Positions 35,131-43,559 of a stretch of DNA of 64,000 nucleotides are shown here, one piece after another. The notes beneath the pieces are model-generated. The model was not told the DNA's origin. It searched no databases and saw only the letters and a list, made by a program, of their open reading frames with translations. The stretch is from NCBI RefSeq assembly GCF_902729405.1, contig NZ_LR746496.1:2604001-2668000 (forward strand), in the 5' to 3' direction. The stretch's first letter is position 1. The number at the start of each line of letters is the position of its first letter. Source of the stretch: Acididesulfobacillus acetoxydans. Lineage in GTDB: Bacteria; Bacillota; Desulfitobacteriia; Desulfitobacteriales; Desulfitobacteriaceae. A program made the position numbers and the translations under genes.

Positions 35131-36189
35131 ATGGAGAAGGTTGAACGCAGCCTGCTCAACATCGTGCAAACGAAGTTTCCCCTGGAGAGCCGGCCTTATC
35201 GGAAATTGGGAGAACTGCTGGGGATTGACGAGGCGGCAGCCTTCGGACACATGAACCGCCTGTACGCTGCGGGAATTGTCCGTCGCCTGGGCGGTATTTT
35301 TGACTCGCGCCGGTTGGGGTATTTCAGCACGCTCTGTGCAGCCAAAATCCCCGCGGACAAAGTCGCTCAGGTAGCGGGTCTTTTAGCGGACATCCCGGGG
35401 GTAACTCACAACTATCTGCGTGAACATGAGTACAACATGTGGTTTACCCTCATTGTTTCCTCAGAAGAGGAGGCGGAAAGGATCCTGGCCGGGGTGCGTG
35501 AGGAGGCCGGAACGCCGGATATCTACAGTCTGCCGGCCGTGCGCCTGTTTAAGATCCGGGTGGACTTGGACTTGAATAGCGATGATGTTGCGGAGACGCC
35601 CGAAGCGCCGCATAGACCTGCGCAGGGGGGTGCGGGGTGGGAAAAGTTCCCGCCGGAAGGAGAGTCCGAAAGGGAAGTCATGGGACTTTCGCCACCCGGG
35701 GCGGCCGAGAGCGCGGGCTTAACGGAGGCAGATCGGGCCTTAGTCAAAACGCTCCAGACGGACCTGCCGCATGCCCTTAAGCCCTTCGCCCTGGTGGCGG
35801 AGACGCTGGGACGAAGCGAGAAGGAAGTTCTGTCCAGGACGGAAGAGTTTTTGCAAGAAGGAATTATGCGCCGTTTCGGGGTCATCCTCAGGCATCAAAA
35901 AGCCGGGTTCACGGCCAATGCCATGGGCGTCTGGCAGGTGGAGGAGGACCGGGCGGTGCAGGTGGGAAAGCAAATGGCCAAATTTCGTGAAGTAAGCCAT
36001 TGTTACCAGCGTCCCACTTTACCCGACTGGCCGTATAATATTTTCACCATGGTTCACGGGCGTACCCCGGAGGAATGCCGCCGGGTGATGGAAAAAATCT
36101 CCCGGGCAACCGGGCTTAAAGGATACAGAATGCTTTTCAGTACGGTGGAATTGAAAAAGAGCAGTATGCAGTATTTTGGTGAAGATTGA
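35131..36189 (+). CDS. ahbAB: Fused siroheme decarboxylase AhbA-AhbB
   Basis: Converts siroheme to 12,18-didecarboxysiroheme. AhbA and AhbB are normally two separate Lrp/AsnC-like proteins of about 150-160 residues that form a heterodimer; here one 352-residue frame contains both. Residues 1-150 are AhbA-like (helix-turn-helix [49 protein letters not shown]). Residues 151-197 form a Pro/Glu/Gly-rich linker, and 198-352 are AhbB-like ([41 protein letters not shown]). ATG 35131 is one base after the ahbD stop and has AAGGGGG 7 nt upstream. Both halves keep the His/Tyr/Arg-rich active-site segments, so both look functional. Confidence 0.92.
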   Translation: MEKVERSLLNIVQTKFPLESRPYRKLGELLGIDEAAAFGHMNRLYAAGIVRRLGGIFDSRRLGYFSTLCAAKIPADKVAQVAGLLADIPGVTHNYLREHEYNMWFTLIVSSEEEAERILAGVREEAGTPDIYSLPAVRLFKIRVDLDLNSDDVAETPEAPHRPAQGGAGWEKFPPEGESEREVMGLSPPGAAESAGLTEADRALVKTLQTDLPHALKPFALVAETLGRSEKEVLSRTEEFLQEGIMRRFGVILRHQKAGFTANAMGVWQVEEDRAVQVGKQMAKFREVSHCYQRPTLPDWPYNIFTMVHGRTPEECRRVMEKISRATGLKGYRMLFSTVELKKSSMQYFGED

Positions 36190-36238
36190 GGCGGGAAGGC
36201 CGGTCGCCGCTTTGCGGCCGAAGAAAGGAGTCATCAGG

Positions 36239-37531
36239 GTGTCATTTCAAGATGTTAGGAGCCGGGCAGCGTTTGAACGAGCGGAAAAGGTCATTCCGGG
36301 CGGGGTGAATTCTCCGGTCCGGGCTTTCCGAGCGGTGGGCCGTCACCCGGTCTTCATTGAACGGGGAGCGGGGCCGCGCCTGTGGGATATAGACGGCAAT
36401 GAGTATATCGATTATGTGGGGTCCTGGGGGCCGTTGATCTTGGGTCACGCCCGTCCGGAAGTGATTAAAGCCATCAAAGAGGCGGCGGAACGAGGAACCA
36501 GTTACGGGGCTCCCACTGTGCCGGAGACTGAATTGGCAGAGGAAGTGCTCAAGGCCTATCCTTCGATGGACATGGTGCGCATGGTAAATTCGGGAACGGA
36601 AGCGACGATGTCCGCCTTGCGTCTGGCTCGCGCGGTGACCGGCCGGTCTAAGATTGTCAAGTTTGAAGGCTGCTATCACGGACACTCGGATCAGCTGTTG
36701 ATCAAGGCGGGAAGCGGGGCCTTGACTCTGGGCGTTCCCACTTCCCCCGGGGTGCCGGAAGCAACAGCGTCCACAACCCTTTCCACAGTCTACAACGATT
36801 TGGACGGGCTTAGGGAAATGTTCCGGGTCCAAGGTGAAGACATTGCCGCGGTCATTGTGGAACCGGTGGCCGGCAACATGGGGGTTGTCCTGCCGGAGGC
36901 GGGCTTCTTGGAGGGGCTCAGGGCCCTCACCCAGTCCTACGGAGCCCTGCTGATCTTTGACGAGGTGATGACCGGATTCAGGGTCGGCTACGGCGGAGCC
37001 CAGGCTCACTTCGGTATCGATCCGGATTTGACTTGCTTGGGCAAGGTGATCGGCGGTGGACTGCCTGTGGGTGCTTACGGAGGCAAACGCCGCTATCTGG
37101 AACAGATTGCCCCCAGCGGTCCTGTTTACCAGGCGGGCACTCTTTCCGGCAATCCCTTGGCTATGGCGGCGGGCCTCGCGACCCTGCGGCTGTTGCAGAA
37201 GCCGGGAACTTACGAAGGATTGAATGCCGGGAGGCGCCGGCTGGCAGACGGCCTAGCCGGATTGGCCCGGGAACTCGGGATTCCGCTTCAGATTAACGGC
37301 GTCGGGGCCATGTTTTCCCTCTTTTTCACGCCGGACCCAGTGAAGGATTATGCCACCGCTCTGCGGGCGGATGCGGAGTTTTTCGCCCGCTATTTCCGGG
37401 GGATGCTGGAACGCGGGGTCTATCTGGCTCCCAGCCAGTTTGAAGCGCTTTTTGTATCCACGGCTCACACGGAACGGGAACTTGACTTTACTCTGGAGCA
37501 AGCCCGGGCCACGCTCAGGAGTTTGCGTTGA
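36239..37531 (+). CDS. hemL: Glutamate-1-semialdehyde 2,1-aminomutase
   Basis: Converts glutamate-1-semialdehyde to 5-aminolevulinate, the step after HemA. A 430-residue fold-type I PLP enzyme: [56 protein letters not shown], the PLP lysine in [16 protein letters not shown], and [19 protein letters not shown] 36239 has AAAGGAG with 8-nt spacing; the frame is open further upstream without a better start. Last gene of the heme cluster, 49 bp after ahbAB. Confidence 0.96.
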   Translation: MSFQDVRSRAAFERAEKVIPGGVNSPVRAFRAVGRHPVFIERGAGPRLWDIDGNEYIDYVGSWGPLILGHARPEVIKAIKEAAERGTSYGAPTVPETELAEEVLKAYPSMDMVRMVNSGTEATMSALRLARAVTGRSKIVKFEGCYHGHSDQLLIKAGSGALTLGVPTSPGVPEATASTTLSTVYNDLDGLREMFRVQGEDIAAVIVEPVAGNMGVVLPEAGFLEGLRALTQSYGALLIFDEVMTGFRVGYGGAQAHFGIDPDLTCLGKVIGGGLPVGAYGGKRRYLEQIAPSGPVYQAGTLSGNPLAMAAGLATLRLLQKPGTYEGLNAGRRRLADGLAGLARELGIPLQINGVGAMFSLFFTPDPVKDYATALRADAEFFARYFRGMLERGVYLAPSQFEALFVSTAHTERELDFTLEQARATLRSLR

Positions 37532-37544
37532 TGAAAGAGAGTCC

Positions 37545-37625
37545 GAAGGGTTTCGAACCCCAAGGGTATTTCGGGTCTGAAGGGTTTTGGGGTTCGAAGG
37601 GTATTTGGGGCCTGAAGAGTACTTC
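37545..37625. repeat. Degenerate 17-19 bp repeat after hemL
   Basis: Successive units beginning AAGGGT: AAGGGTTTCGAACCC, AAGGGTATTTCGGGTCTG, AAGGGTTTTGGGGTTCG, AAGGGTATTTGGGGCCTG, then AAGAGTACTTCT. It lies in the 210-bp gap after hemL. No terminator with a T-run is evident. Confidence 0.7.
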
Positions 37626-37742
37626 TAAAGGTTTTCTTTCCTCAGGTCCCAGGTCATTGCGGGATTCATGAAGACGGGAAAGGCACTTCCCCCTCCTGGC
37701 TGGAATATAGTGGTATATGATCCAGCGTGAGGGGGGTAGAAG

Positions 37743-38510
37743 GTGGATGCAGAAGAGCGCATTGCCTACCTGGAACGCCTAGGGGAGTTACGCGGTTCTA
37801 AGGTTCTGGTGTATTTTTCTTATCGGCCTCTGGATGATACGATCTTGGTTCCTCTCTATAAACAGCTTAAAGAAATCGGGCACACAAAGCGTATTGATCT
37901 TCTCCTGCACAGCTATGGGGGGGCTGTGGATACCCCTTTTAAAATTGTCATGTTGATTCGGGAATTCTGCGATGAATTCTCCGTGATCGTCCCTTTTGTG
38001 GCCAAATCGGCGGCATCTATGGTGGTACTGGGGGCGGATGAGGTCGTGATGGGTCCGGTTTCCGAACTCGGTCCGATTGATCCTCTGGTCAAGCATCCCG
38101 TGTACAAAGACCTTTGGGTGCCCGTTCAGGCTGTCCAGCACTGTCTGGATTATCTGCAGCGTTCCATCGTTGACAGTCCGGATCAGGATGTGGCTATCTC
38201 TATTTTATCGCCGGTGCTGAACAAGTTGGATCCTTGGTTGATTGGGGATTATGAAAAAGCACTTAAGGCCTCGCGGCAGTATGCGGAGGCGTTGCTGTCC
38301 CGGTATATGCTGCGCGACAATCCTGAGTTGGTTCAGGTGGTGACCAAAGTCCTGACCGAAGGGTATTTTTCCCACGGTTATCCCATCGGGCGGCAGGAAG
38401 CAAAACAGCTGGGATTGAAGGTTTTTGAAGCGGACGGGGAATTATGGGATGTCATCTGGGAACTTTACCTGGGGTATGAGGAACTCTTTCTGGTCGGTGA
38501 GGAAGAGTAG
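37743..38510 (+). CDS. SDH-family Clp-fold serine protease (serine dehydrogenase proteinase)
   Basis: A 255-residue protein of the SDH_sah/SppA-like ClpP-crotonase fold group. LLLHSYGGAVDTPFKIVMLIREF is the oxyanion-hole region (SxGG), VPFVAKSAASMVVLGADEVVMGPVSELGPIDP holds the nucleophile Ser (KSAAS) and the following GP-S-x-LGPIDP motif. No signal peptide or transmembrane helix is visible at the N-terminus, so it is probably cytoplasmic or peripheral. GTG 37743 follows AGGGGGG. The substrate is unknown; some family members act on membrane proteins. Confidence 0.85.
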   Translation: MDAEERIAYLERLGELRGSKVLVYFSYRPLDDTILVPLYKQLKEIGHTKRIDLLLHSYGGAVDTPFKIVMLIREFCDEFSVIVPFVAKSAASMVVLGADEVVMGPVSELGPIDPLVKHPVYKDLWVPVQAVQHCLDYLQRSIVDSPDQDVAISILSPVLNKLDPWLIGDYEKALKASRQYAEALLSRYMLRDNPELVQVVTKVLTEGYFSHGYPIGRQEAKQLGLKVFEADGELWDVIWELYLGYEELFLVGEEE

Positions 38511-38586
38511 GATGTGAAAGCGAGCCGCAGAGGCGGGGGCGTGCCGGTGCCGCGACAAGCGGGAGAGGCGTCGGGAAGGCACACCC

Positions 38587-38608
38587 CCTGCCACCGGTGC
38601 GGCAGGGC
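38587..38608. other. Hairpin after the SDH protease gene
   Basis: CCCTGCC (38587-38593) pairs with GGCAGGG (38602-38608). GC-rich, without a T-run; possibly a weak terminator or stability element. Confidence 0.45.
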
Positions 38609-38832
38609 GGATAGGCCGCCTCCTCGTCCCGGCGGCTGTGCCGATATCCGGGGTATCTGCGGTATCAGCGGTATCCTGCAAGCCCCGGGTTAAACCCGTT
38701 TGCCGGCGGAAGAATGTCGGGAAAGCCGGGAAAAATCGGACTGGCGGTCAAGACCACGTTATGGTATAGTTAAACCACTGTAATGAGTTGTTAAAATTCG
38801 GGTTTTGCGCTCGGCTAAGCGGTGGCTCGGCA

Positions 38833-38938
38833 GCGGTTTAACGGACGACTAAGCTGTGATGCCGCGGCCGATTTAGCGGCGGTTCGGCGGTCAAGCAGGC
38901 TGTGGTCCGGCGCGGGTTCAGCGGCCAATTGGCCTGTG
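38833..38938. repeat. Three diverged 26-27 bp repeats upstream of tatA
   Basis: Copies at 38833-38858, 38879-38904 and 38912-38938 share the frame GCGGTTnnnCGGnCnAnnnGGCTGTG (allowing changes). They fill the gap 38511-38984, which otherwise holds no gene. Some TGGTATAGT (extended -10-like) lies at about 38761, so a tatA promoter may be there. Confidence 0.55.
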
Positions 38939-38984
38939 TTAACCGGTGATCCAGATTGAGTTGAAGCGGGGAGGTGGTACACTT

Positions 38985-39167
38985 ATGTTCAGTACATTCG
39001 GTTTTTTGTCGCCCATGGAAATCGTCATTGTGTTAGTTATTGCGCTGGTAATTTTCGGACCGGGAAAGCTGCCCGAACTGGGTAAATCCTTGGGCCAAGG
39101 AATCAACGAATTCAAGTCTGCTACAAGCGGCAAGGAAGAAGCGAAAGGTGACAGGGATAAGGCTTAA
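38985..39167 (+). CDS. tatA: Tat translocase subunit TatA
   Basis: A 60-residue protein: short N-terminal membrane helix LSPMEIVIVLVIALVIFGPG with the FGPGKLPELG hinge, amphipathic helix KSLGQGINEFKSA and a charged tail. This is standard TatA, shorter than the TatA/B-type gene at 25882, so the organism has two such subunits in this window. ATG 38985 follows GGGGAGGTGG. An upstream in-frame ATG (38949) would add a polar stretch before the helix and is unlikely. Confidence 0.93.
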   Translation: MFSTFGFLSPMEIVIVLVIALVIFGPGKLPELGKSLGQGINEFKSATSGKEEAKGDRDKA

Positions 39168-39221
39168 GGCTGCAAGCGAAAGGCGTGCTTTTACACAAAA
39201 TGCCGGTTGACCGTAAATCAG

Positions 39222-39246
39222 AGAGCCTAACGAGGGCTCTTTTTTT
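39222..39246 (+). terminator. Terminator after tatA
   Basis: AGAGCC/GGCTCT stem (39222-39227, 39235-39240) followed by TTTTTT. Confidence 0.85.
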
Positions 39247-39339
39247 CCTGCCTGCCGTACGGGACATTCCGCAACTCGTGCCCGGTCCGGGGGACCTTCA
39301 AGGTGCCGCCGAGCATAGGATACACAAGGGGTGTCTGTT

Positions 39340-39561
39340 GTGGCGGAGTCAAAATGCAGCGTTTGTGGCGGCTCACATTTCGAAGTGGTGCACGCCCGTG
39401 CTTTAGAGGGCACGACCCGGGCGGTTCTATTCGTGCAGTGTGCCGATTGCGGGGCCGTCGTGGGAGCCCTGGACTTCGTTAATCTTGGTGTCCAAATCAA
39501 CCACATGAAGGAAGACCTGCAACGAACCTTGGAAAAGCTGAGGGCCCAGTTTAAGTCCTGA
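39340..39561 (+). CDS. Small zinc-ribbon protein
   Basis: A 73-residue protein with two Cys pairs: KCSVCGGSHF and VQCADCGAVVG, the pattern of a zinc ribbon, followed by a C-terminal helix KEDLQRTLEKLRAQF. GTG 39340 lies 9 nt after AAGGGG; GTG 39331 is another choice. No specific family recognised; may bind nucleic acid or protein. Confidence 0.75.
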   Translation: MAESKCSVCGGSHFEVVHARALEGTTRAVLFVQCADCGAVVGALDFVNLGVQINHMKEDLQRTLEKLRAQFKS

Positions 39562-39589
39562 AGGAGGCGCGCAGGTCTTGGGCGCCGGA

Positions 39590-39622
39590 CTCCCGCTTTC
39601 ATGGGCTGCCGGAAGGCGGGAG
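39590..39622 (+). other. Hairpin in the gap after the zinc-ribbon gene
   Basis: CTCCCGCTTTC (39590-39600) pairs with GGAAGGCGGGAG (39611-39622) with one bulge; no T-run. The rest of the gap 39562-39879 shows no gene and no clear promoter. Confidence 0.45.
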
Positions 39623-39879
39623 CGGTTTCCCCGCGTGGCGAAGGTCAATTCGGATCGCAGGATTGGCGCGGCAGCGAAGAGGTGGGTCCGGGAGCGGCAG
39701 AGGTTCGCGCTGATCCTCCGTGGTATGAGTGTGGGCTCAGCCTTCACGACTGCGTGATTAAGTGTATGGTGTGGCCTTCCGAAACGGCTCTGTCCCGGAA
39801 TGGATCGTGTTTCCGCGGTACATACTGAAAAGAAAGCCCTAAAAAAGGTTTCACAAGAAAGCGCGAGGAAGTGAAGTTT

Positions 39880-40419
39880 ATGCTTGAAGAAGTGAAGGAT
39901 ATGCCGAAAAAAGCAGTGGAGAATCCCGGGGGAGAAGTTAATGTTCTCAAAATCTATGCGGTAGAGGGTTTCAATCTTGAACTTCTGAAAAGGATGGTGG
40001 ATTTTAGTTCGAATATTTTTGGGGAATCGGGGACCAGGGAGTGGAGCTTGGTGCCCCAAATCCGGCATGGCAATGTCTTCGTGCTGAAGGAAGAGGGCAA
40101 GAAGACGATCAGCGGGGTTGCCATTCTCATGCGGGACTGGGACGATGTCGACAAAGCCTATCTGTTCGAGTACGCGATTGCCGAGGAACTGCAAGGGCAA
40201 GGGCTGGGGTATCATTTTCTGCACAGTATTTGCGAAAATCTGAAAGACCAAGGCTTCAAGCGCGTCAGCCTGACGGTGGATACCGAGAACGAACCCGCGA
40301 TCCGGCTTTATCGTGACAAACTGGGCTTTCGTCTGGTTCAGTATAGGAGGGATGAGTACGGCCCGGGACATGACCGTTATATTATGGAGCTGGAGCTTGC
40401 ACCTGCCAGGGCAAATTAA
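39880..40419 (+). CDS. GNAT-family N-acetyltransferase
   Basis: A 179-residue acetyl-CoA-dependent acetyltransferase. The core motif A is EYAIAEELQGQGLGYHFLHSI (Q/RxxGxG), followed by VSLTVDTENEPAIRLYRDKLGFRLV, the usual motif B. The N-terminal 40 residues are extra. The acceptor is unknown. GTG 39871 and ATG 39880 are both in frame; GAGGAAG fits ATG 39880 better. Confidence 0.88.
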   Translation: MLEEVKDMPKKAVENPGGEVNVLKIYAVEGFNLELLKRMVDFSSNIFGESGTREWSLVPQIRHGNVFVLKEEGKKTISGVAILMRDWDDVDKAYLFEYAIAEELQGQGLGYHFLHSICENLKDQGFKRVSLTVDTENEPAIRLYRDKLGFRLVQYRRDEYGPGHDRYIMELELAPARAN

Positions 40420-40797
40420 CGCCGGGCAGCGAATCATCACTTATGTGTCAAAGGACATCACAGAGGGCTATGTCCCCGTCGTGGACATGGTTGGAAACCC
40501 ATAGCTGTTCTCTGAGAATTGCTTTTCGGGCTGCCGGCAAATCACTGCTATTTCCGGCGCATTATTATCGCCTGAGTCAAAGGGTATAAAAAGCCAAGAA
40601 GCCGCAGACACGGGCCGGGTAACCGTAGACCACGAAAGTTTAGACTGCGATATTTACTCCGACGGGAAATAGCGTTAAAATATGAAAGAGTTACCGACGC
40701 CGTGCGGGCGGAGGTCAGGGTTCTTTGCCGGCTGACCGCCGGTTGAATTCGATTTGGCCACAGGCTGGCCGGGATGGTAAAGGAAGAGAAGAATATT
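40420..40797. other. Gap between the GNAT and MFS genes
   Basis: No gene supported. A possible -10 element TAAAAT lies near 40676 without a convincing -35. Frames on the minus strand that cross into the MFS gene are shadows. I see no terminator with a T-run. Confidence 0.3.
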
Positions 40798-42252
40798 TTG
40801 GCGAAAATTGAGCTGAAAAGCGCGGCAAAACGTTTGGTGTTAATTCGTGGTTTACGGAGTCTGGGCCAAGGGGCCATGGTGGTGGATCTTACGCTATACT
40901 TGAAAGCTCTGAATTGGAGCGGCGCCGCGATCGGGGGTGTGACCTCGGCCGCCGGCCTGGCGGGGGCAGCGCTTATCCTCATGGTGGGGATTCTCAGTGA
41001 TCGAAAAGGGCGAAAGCCTTTTTTGCTGATTTACGAATTTCTTACGATCACGGCGGCAGTGGCGGCCAGCATAACAACCCACGCGCTCGTCTTGGTCCTA
41101 GCCATCGTTGTTGCGGGTTTCGGCCGGGGTCAAAGCGGTGCGGCCGGGCCTTTTTCACCGGCGGAACAGGCCTGGCTGGCCAGGTTGATCAATCCTGCCC
41201 AGCGCGGCTTGATCTTCAGTTTGAATAACGCCGTGGGGTTCATCGGCATGGCTGTAGGTGCGGTGATCGGGGGAATTCCCGCGTTGTTCCCGGGTAAGGA
41301 TCCTTTGACGGCCTATCGCCCCGTTTTTCTCATGGTGGGGGTGGTATCCGTCATCTGCATGCTGATTCTGTTAGGCATGCGGGAGGACAGCGGCGATTTC
41401 CCGGTTCCTGCCGATCGTGCGGTTTCCGGCGCAGTTCCCGCCGCCGCGGGTCCCGGGGCGGCAACGATAGCGGGGATTCCCGGGACGGGTGCGGCGGCCG
41501 GGGCTGCGGGGGTCGCAGCGGCAGCACGGGTTCCCCGTATCCGTGAAGGCGAAAGAGAGTTTAAGGCTGAGGCGGACAGAAGCAACGAGAAAGTCTTGGT
41601 TACAGCCGGAGCAGCACCTCCGGAGGAGGCGGAGGAAGTAATTGGGGTCGGGGAAAGAGAAAAGGCCGTCAGAAAACAGGAGAACGCCTCCATGCTGAAG
41701 TTGGCCCTGGTCAACGCCTTGAACGGCCTCGCTATTGGCCTGACCGGGCCTATGATGGCTTATTGGTTCAACATCCGCTACGGCGTAAGCCCGGCCGCTA
41801 TCGGCATGACCCTGTCCGTAGGTTACCTGCTGACAGGTATCTCTTCCGTCATGAACGGGTTCTTGGCCCAGCGGGTTGGGGTGGTAAAGTCTGTAACCTG
41901 GATGCGTGTCCTCGGGTCTATCCTCATGCTTACCTTGCCCTGGATGCCGAATTTCGCCCTGGCTTCTGTCATCTTTGTCATTCGCAACGCCATTAACCGG
42001 GGAACGACCGGAAACCGCTTCGCGTTGAGTGCCAGCCTGACCAGAGACCGGAGGCGCGGTTTGGCAACCAGCATTAACGCCCTTTCGATGAGACTGCCTT
42101 CGTCCATCGGTCCGGGTATTACCGGCTATCTTTTTGACATGGGTTTTCTCTCTTTGCCTCTCTATTTGACCGCTACTTTGCAGCTCGTCAACGCCGCGAT
42201 TTTCCAAGTCGTTTTTGGCCGCTATGATAAGGCTGCCAAGCAGGCATTATGA
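40798..42252 (+). CDS. Major facilitator superfamily transporter with large central loop
   Basis: A 484-residue, 12-helix MFS protein paralogous to that at 14646 (shared GRGQSGAAGPFSPAEQ element and GILSDRKGRKPFLLI loop). The cytoplasmic loop between helices 6 and 7 (about residues 200-300) is unusually long: Ala/Gly/Pro-rich, then Glu/Lys-rich. TTG 40798 has AAGGAAGAG 9 nt upstream and begins MAKIELKSAAKRL; ATG 40774 is an in-frame alternative with a poor RBS. Substrate unknown. Confidence 0.82.
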   Translation: MAKIELKSAAKRLVLIRGLRSLGQGAMVVDLTLYLKALNWSGAAIGGVTSAAGLAGAALILMVGILSDRKGRKPFLLIYEFLTITAAVAASITTHALVLVLAIVVAGFGRGQSGAAGPFSPAEQAWLARLINPAQRGLIFSLNNAVGFIGMAVGAVIGGIPALFPGKDPLTAYRPVFLMVGVVSVICMLILLGMREDSGDFPVPADRAVSGAVPAAAGPGAATIAGIPGTGAAAGAAGVAAAARVPRIREGEREFKAEADRSNEKVLVTAGAAPPEEAEEVIGVGEREKAVRKQENASMLKLALVNALNGLAIGLTGPMMAYWFNIRYGVSPAAIGMTLSVGYLLTGISSVMNGFLAQRVGVVKSVTWMRVLGSILMLTLPWMPNFALASVIFVIRNAINRGTTGNRFALSASLTRDRRRGLATSINALSMRLPSSIGPGITGYLFDMGFLSLPLYLTATLQLVNAAIFQVVFGRYDKAAKQAL

Positions 42253-42353
42253 ACTATCCTATCCCCGCTGACGCTTTGGCGGGCAGCGGACCATCCGGGT
42301 GCTCCCATCCCTAGCGTGGGGCCCAGGCTTGGCGTCACATTAAAGCCGGGTGT

Positions 42354-42392
42354 CTGAAAAGAAAAGCCCTTCTCCCTGTTGGGAGGAGGGCT
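42354..42392 (-). terminator. Terminator of the minus-strand dsrE operon
   Basis: The stem AGCCCTTCTCCC/GGGAGGAGGGCT (42365-42376, 42381-42392) has only GTAAG after it on the plus strand, but on the minus strand it is followed by TTTTCTTTTC. It thus terminates the minus-strand genes and may also serve the MFS gene. Confidence 0.75.
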
Positions 42393-42481
42393 GTAAGCTT
42401 GCGGATATTCGGCCGGATCCGGGTTTGACGAGTAACATCTGAATTGGCTGCGCCTCCTTGTCGTCGCGCCCAATGCTTGGT

Positions 42482-42838
42482 TTAGAAGGTGAACACTTTG
42501 GATTCGGCGGCCAAGTCAATCAGATGGGCTGCCGTAGATAGCCCTGCTCCCTCGATGAACTGGGCTTCGTTCAGCTGCCGGGTTCGGGCACAGGGGGTAC
42601 AGACGAAGAACGGAACCTTCTGCGCGGTCAAATAGTCCAGGTATTGACGGGCAGTGTCCCCGGTCGGTGCCATGACGCTGCCGGCCAGCCCGGTCATGGC
42701 ATAAGCAACCGCATCGTCTAACAGGAAGATGTTGACTTCGTGGCCTTGCTCTTTGGCCACTTTGGCGAGTTGAAAAGTCCGGGTCGCACGTGTGGGATCC
42801 TCAAGACCCCTGCTCAGCACAAACAGGAATTTTGCCAA
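42482..42838 (-). CDS. DsrE-family small sulfur-relay-like protein
   Basis: A 118-residue DsrE/DsrF-like protein: MAKFLFVLSRGLEDPTRATR, EVNIFLLDDAVAYA, then VPFFVCTPCARTRQL with cysteines at the position used for sulfur transfer in TusD/DsrE, and a C-terminal LIDLAAESKVFTF. TTG 42838 follows AAGGGAGAT; the frame is open to a TTG at 42859. Downstream of an unknown 102-residue gene in the minus-strand block behind the thiamine-precursor operon; thiamine synthesis needs sulfur relay, but a functional link is only suggestive. Confidence 0.82.
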   Translation of the reverse strand: MAKFLFVLSRGLEDPTRATRTFQLAKVAKEQGHEVNIFLLDDAVAYAMTGLAGSVMAPTGDTARQYLDYLTAQKVPFFVCTPCARTRQLNEAQFIEGAGLSTAAHLIDLAAESKVFTF

Positions 42839-42958
42839 GATAATATCTCCCTTCGTCAAGCAATTCGCCGGGTATAAAATCCGACGTCGTTTTACCAGGG
42901 CTTACAGCTGGGCGTCGTTTTACCGGGGGCTTACAGTTCGGTGTTGTCCTATCGGGAC

Positions 42959-43267
42959 TTAAACCTCAGTGTCTTGAAATGATTGGGGCTTTAACAGGTC
43001 CACATCGACGCTCAGCGGCTCCCAGGCCATTTCTTTAACGGGGATGGTTTCCAGAAAGCTGACAAGGTCCGGCCGGCCGAAATAACCGGGTTCTCCTTTG
43101 CCGTTGAGGGTCATGAGAACCACCGGAATTCCGTCAAAAGACGGGAGTAAAGCCTTGATGATGTTAGTCGCGTCATTGGCGCTTTGGAATACGAAGGAAT
43201 GAACGGAAACGACAGCTACGGGTTTGCCCCCGCGGTCAACGATAGCCCGTTCTATTTGCGTCCTCAT
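42959..43267 (-). CDS. Hypothetical 102-residue protein
   Basis: MRTQIERAIVDRGGKPVAVV with alternating strands and helices (VSVHSFVFQSANDATNIIKALL, GIPVVLMTLN, YFGRPDLVSFLETI). ATG 43267 follows GGAGGG closely. The pattern suggests a small alpha/beta fold, perhaps a distant DsrE-like partner of the next gene, but I do not recognise the family. It has no cysteines. Confidence 0.7.
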   Translation of the reverse strand: MRTQIERAIVDRGGKPVAVVSVHSFVFQSANDATNIIKALLPSFDGIPVVLMTLNGKGEPGYFGRPDLVSFLETIPVKEMAWEPLSVDVDLLKPQSFQDTEV

Positions 43268-43516
43268 GATATTTCCCTCCAAGTTTTGTGCTGCAATTTG
43301 ACAAGTTACGTTTGCTAATCATGTCCGACTTTTATTATGTTCGACAGGCGCAGAAAAAAACCTCCCTTTCTGACGACGAAAAAGATGTTCGCGACCATAG
43401 GAAAAGACGATGAACCCGGTCGCCGGGGCGAGGCAAAGCGACTGAACCATGGGAGGAAATGGGCGCAGAGTGAAGAACGCACGCAGCATGAAGAACGAAT
43501 ATTGAAAATATGAGCG

Positions 43517-43557
43517 AAGCCCTCCCCCACTGCGGTTGCAGGAAAGAGGGCTTTTTT
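43517..43557 (+). terminator. Terminator-shaped hairpin with T-run on the plus strand
   Basis: AAGCCCTC/GAGGGCTT (43517-43524, 43546-43553) with nested CTGC/GCAG and a TTTTTT run on the plus strand. There is no plus-strand gene upstream; on the minus strand the T-run is absent. Either it acts weakly on the ABC operon, or a plus-strand antisense RNA ends here. Confidence 0.6.
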
Positions 43558-43559
43558 GG

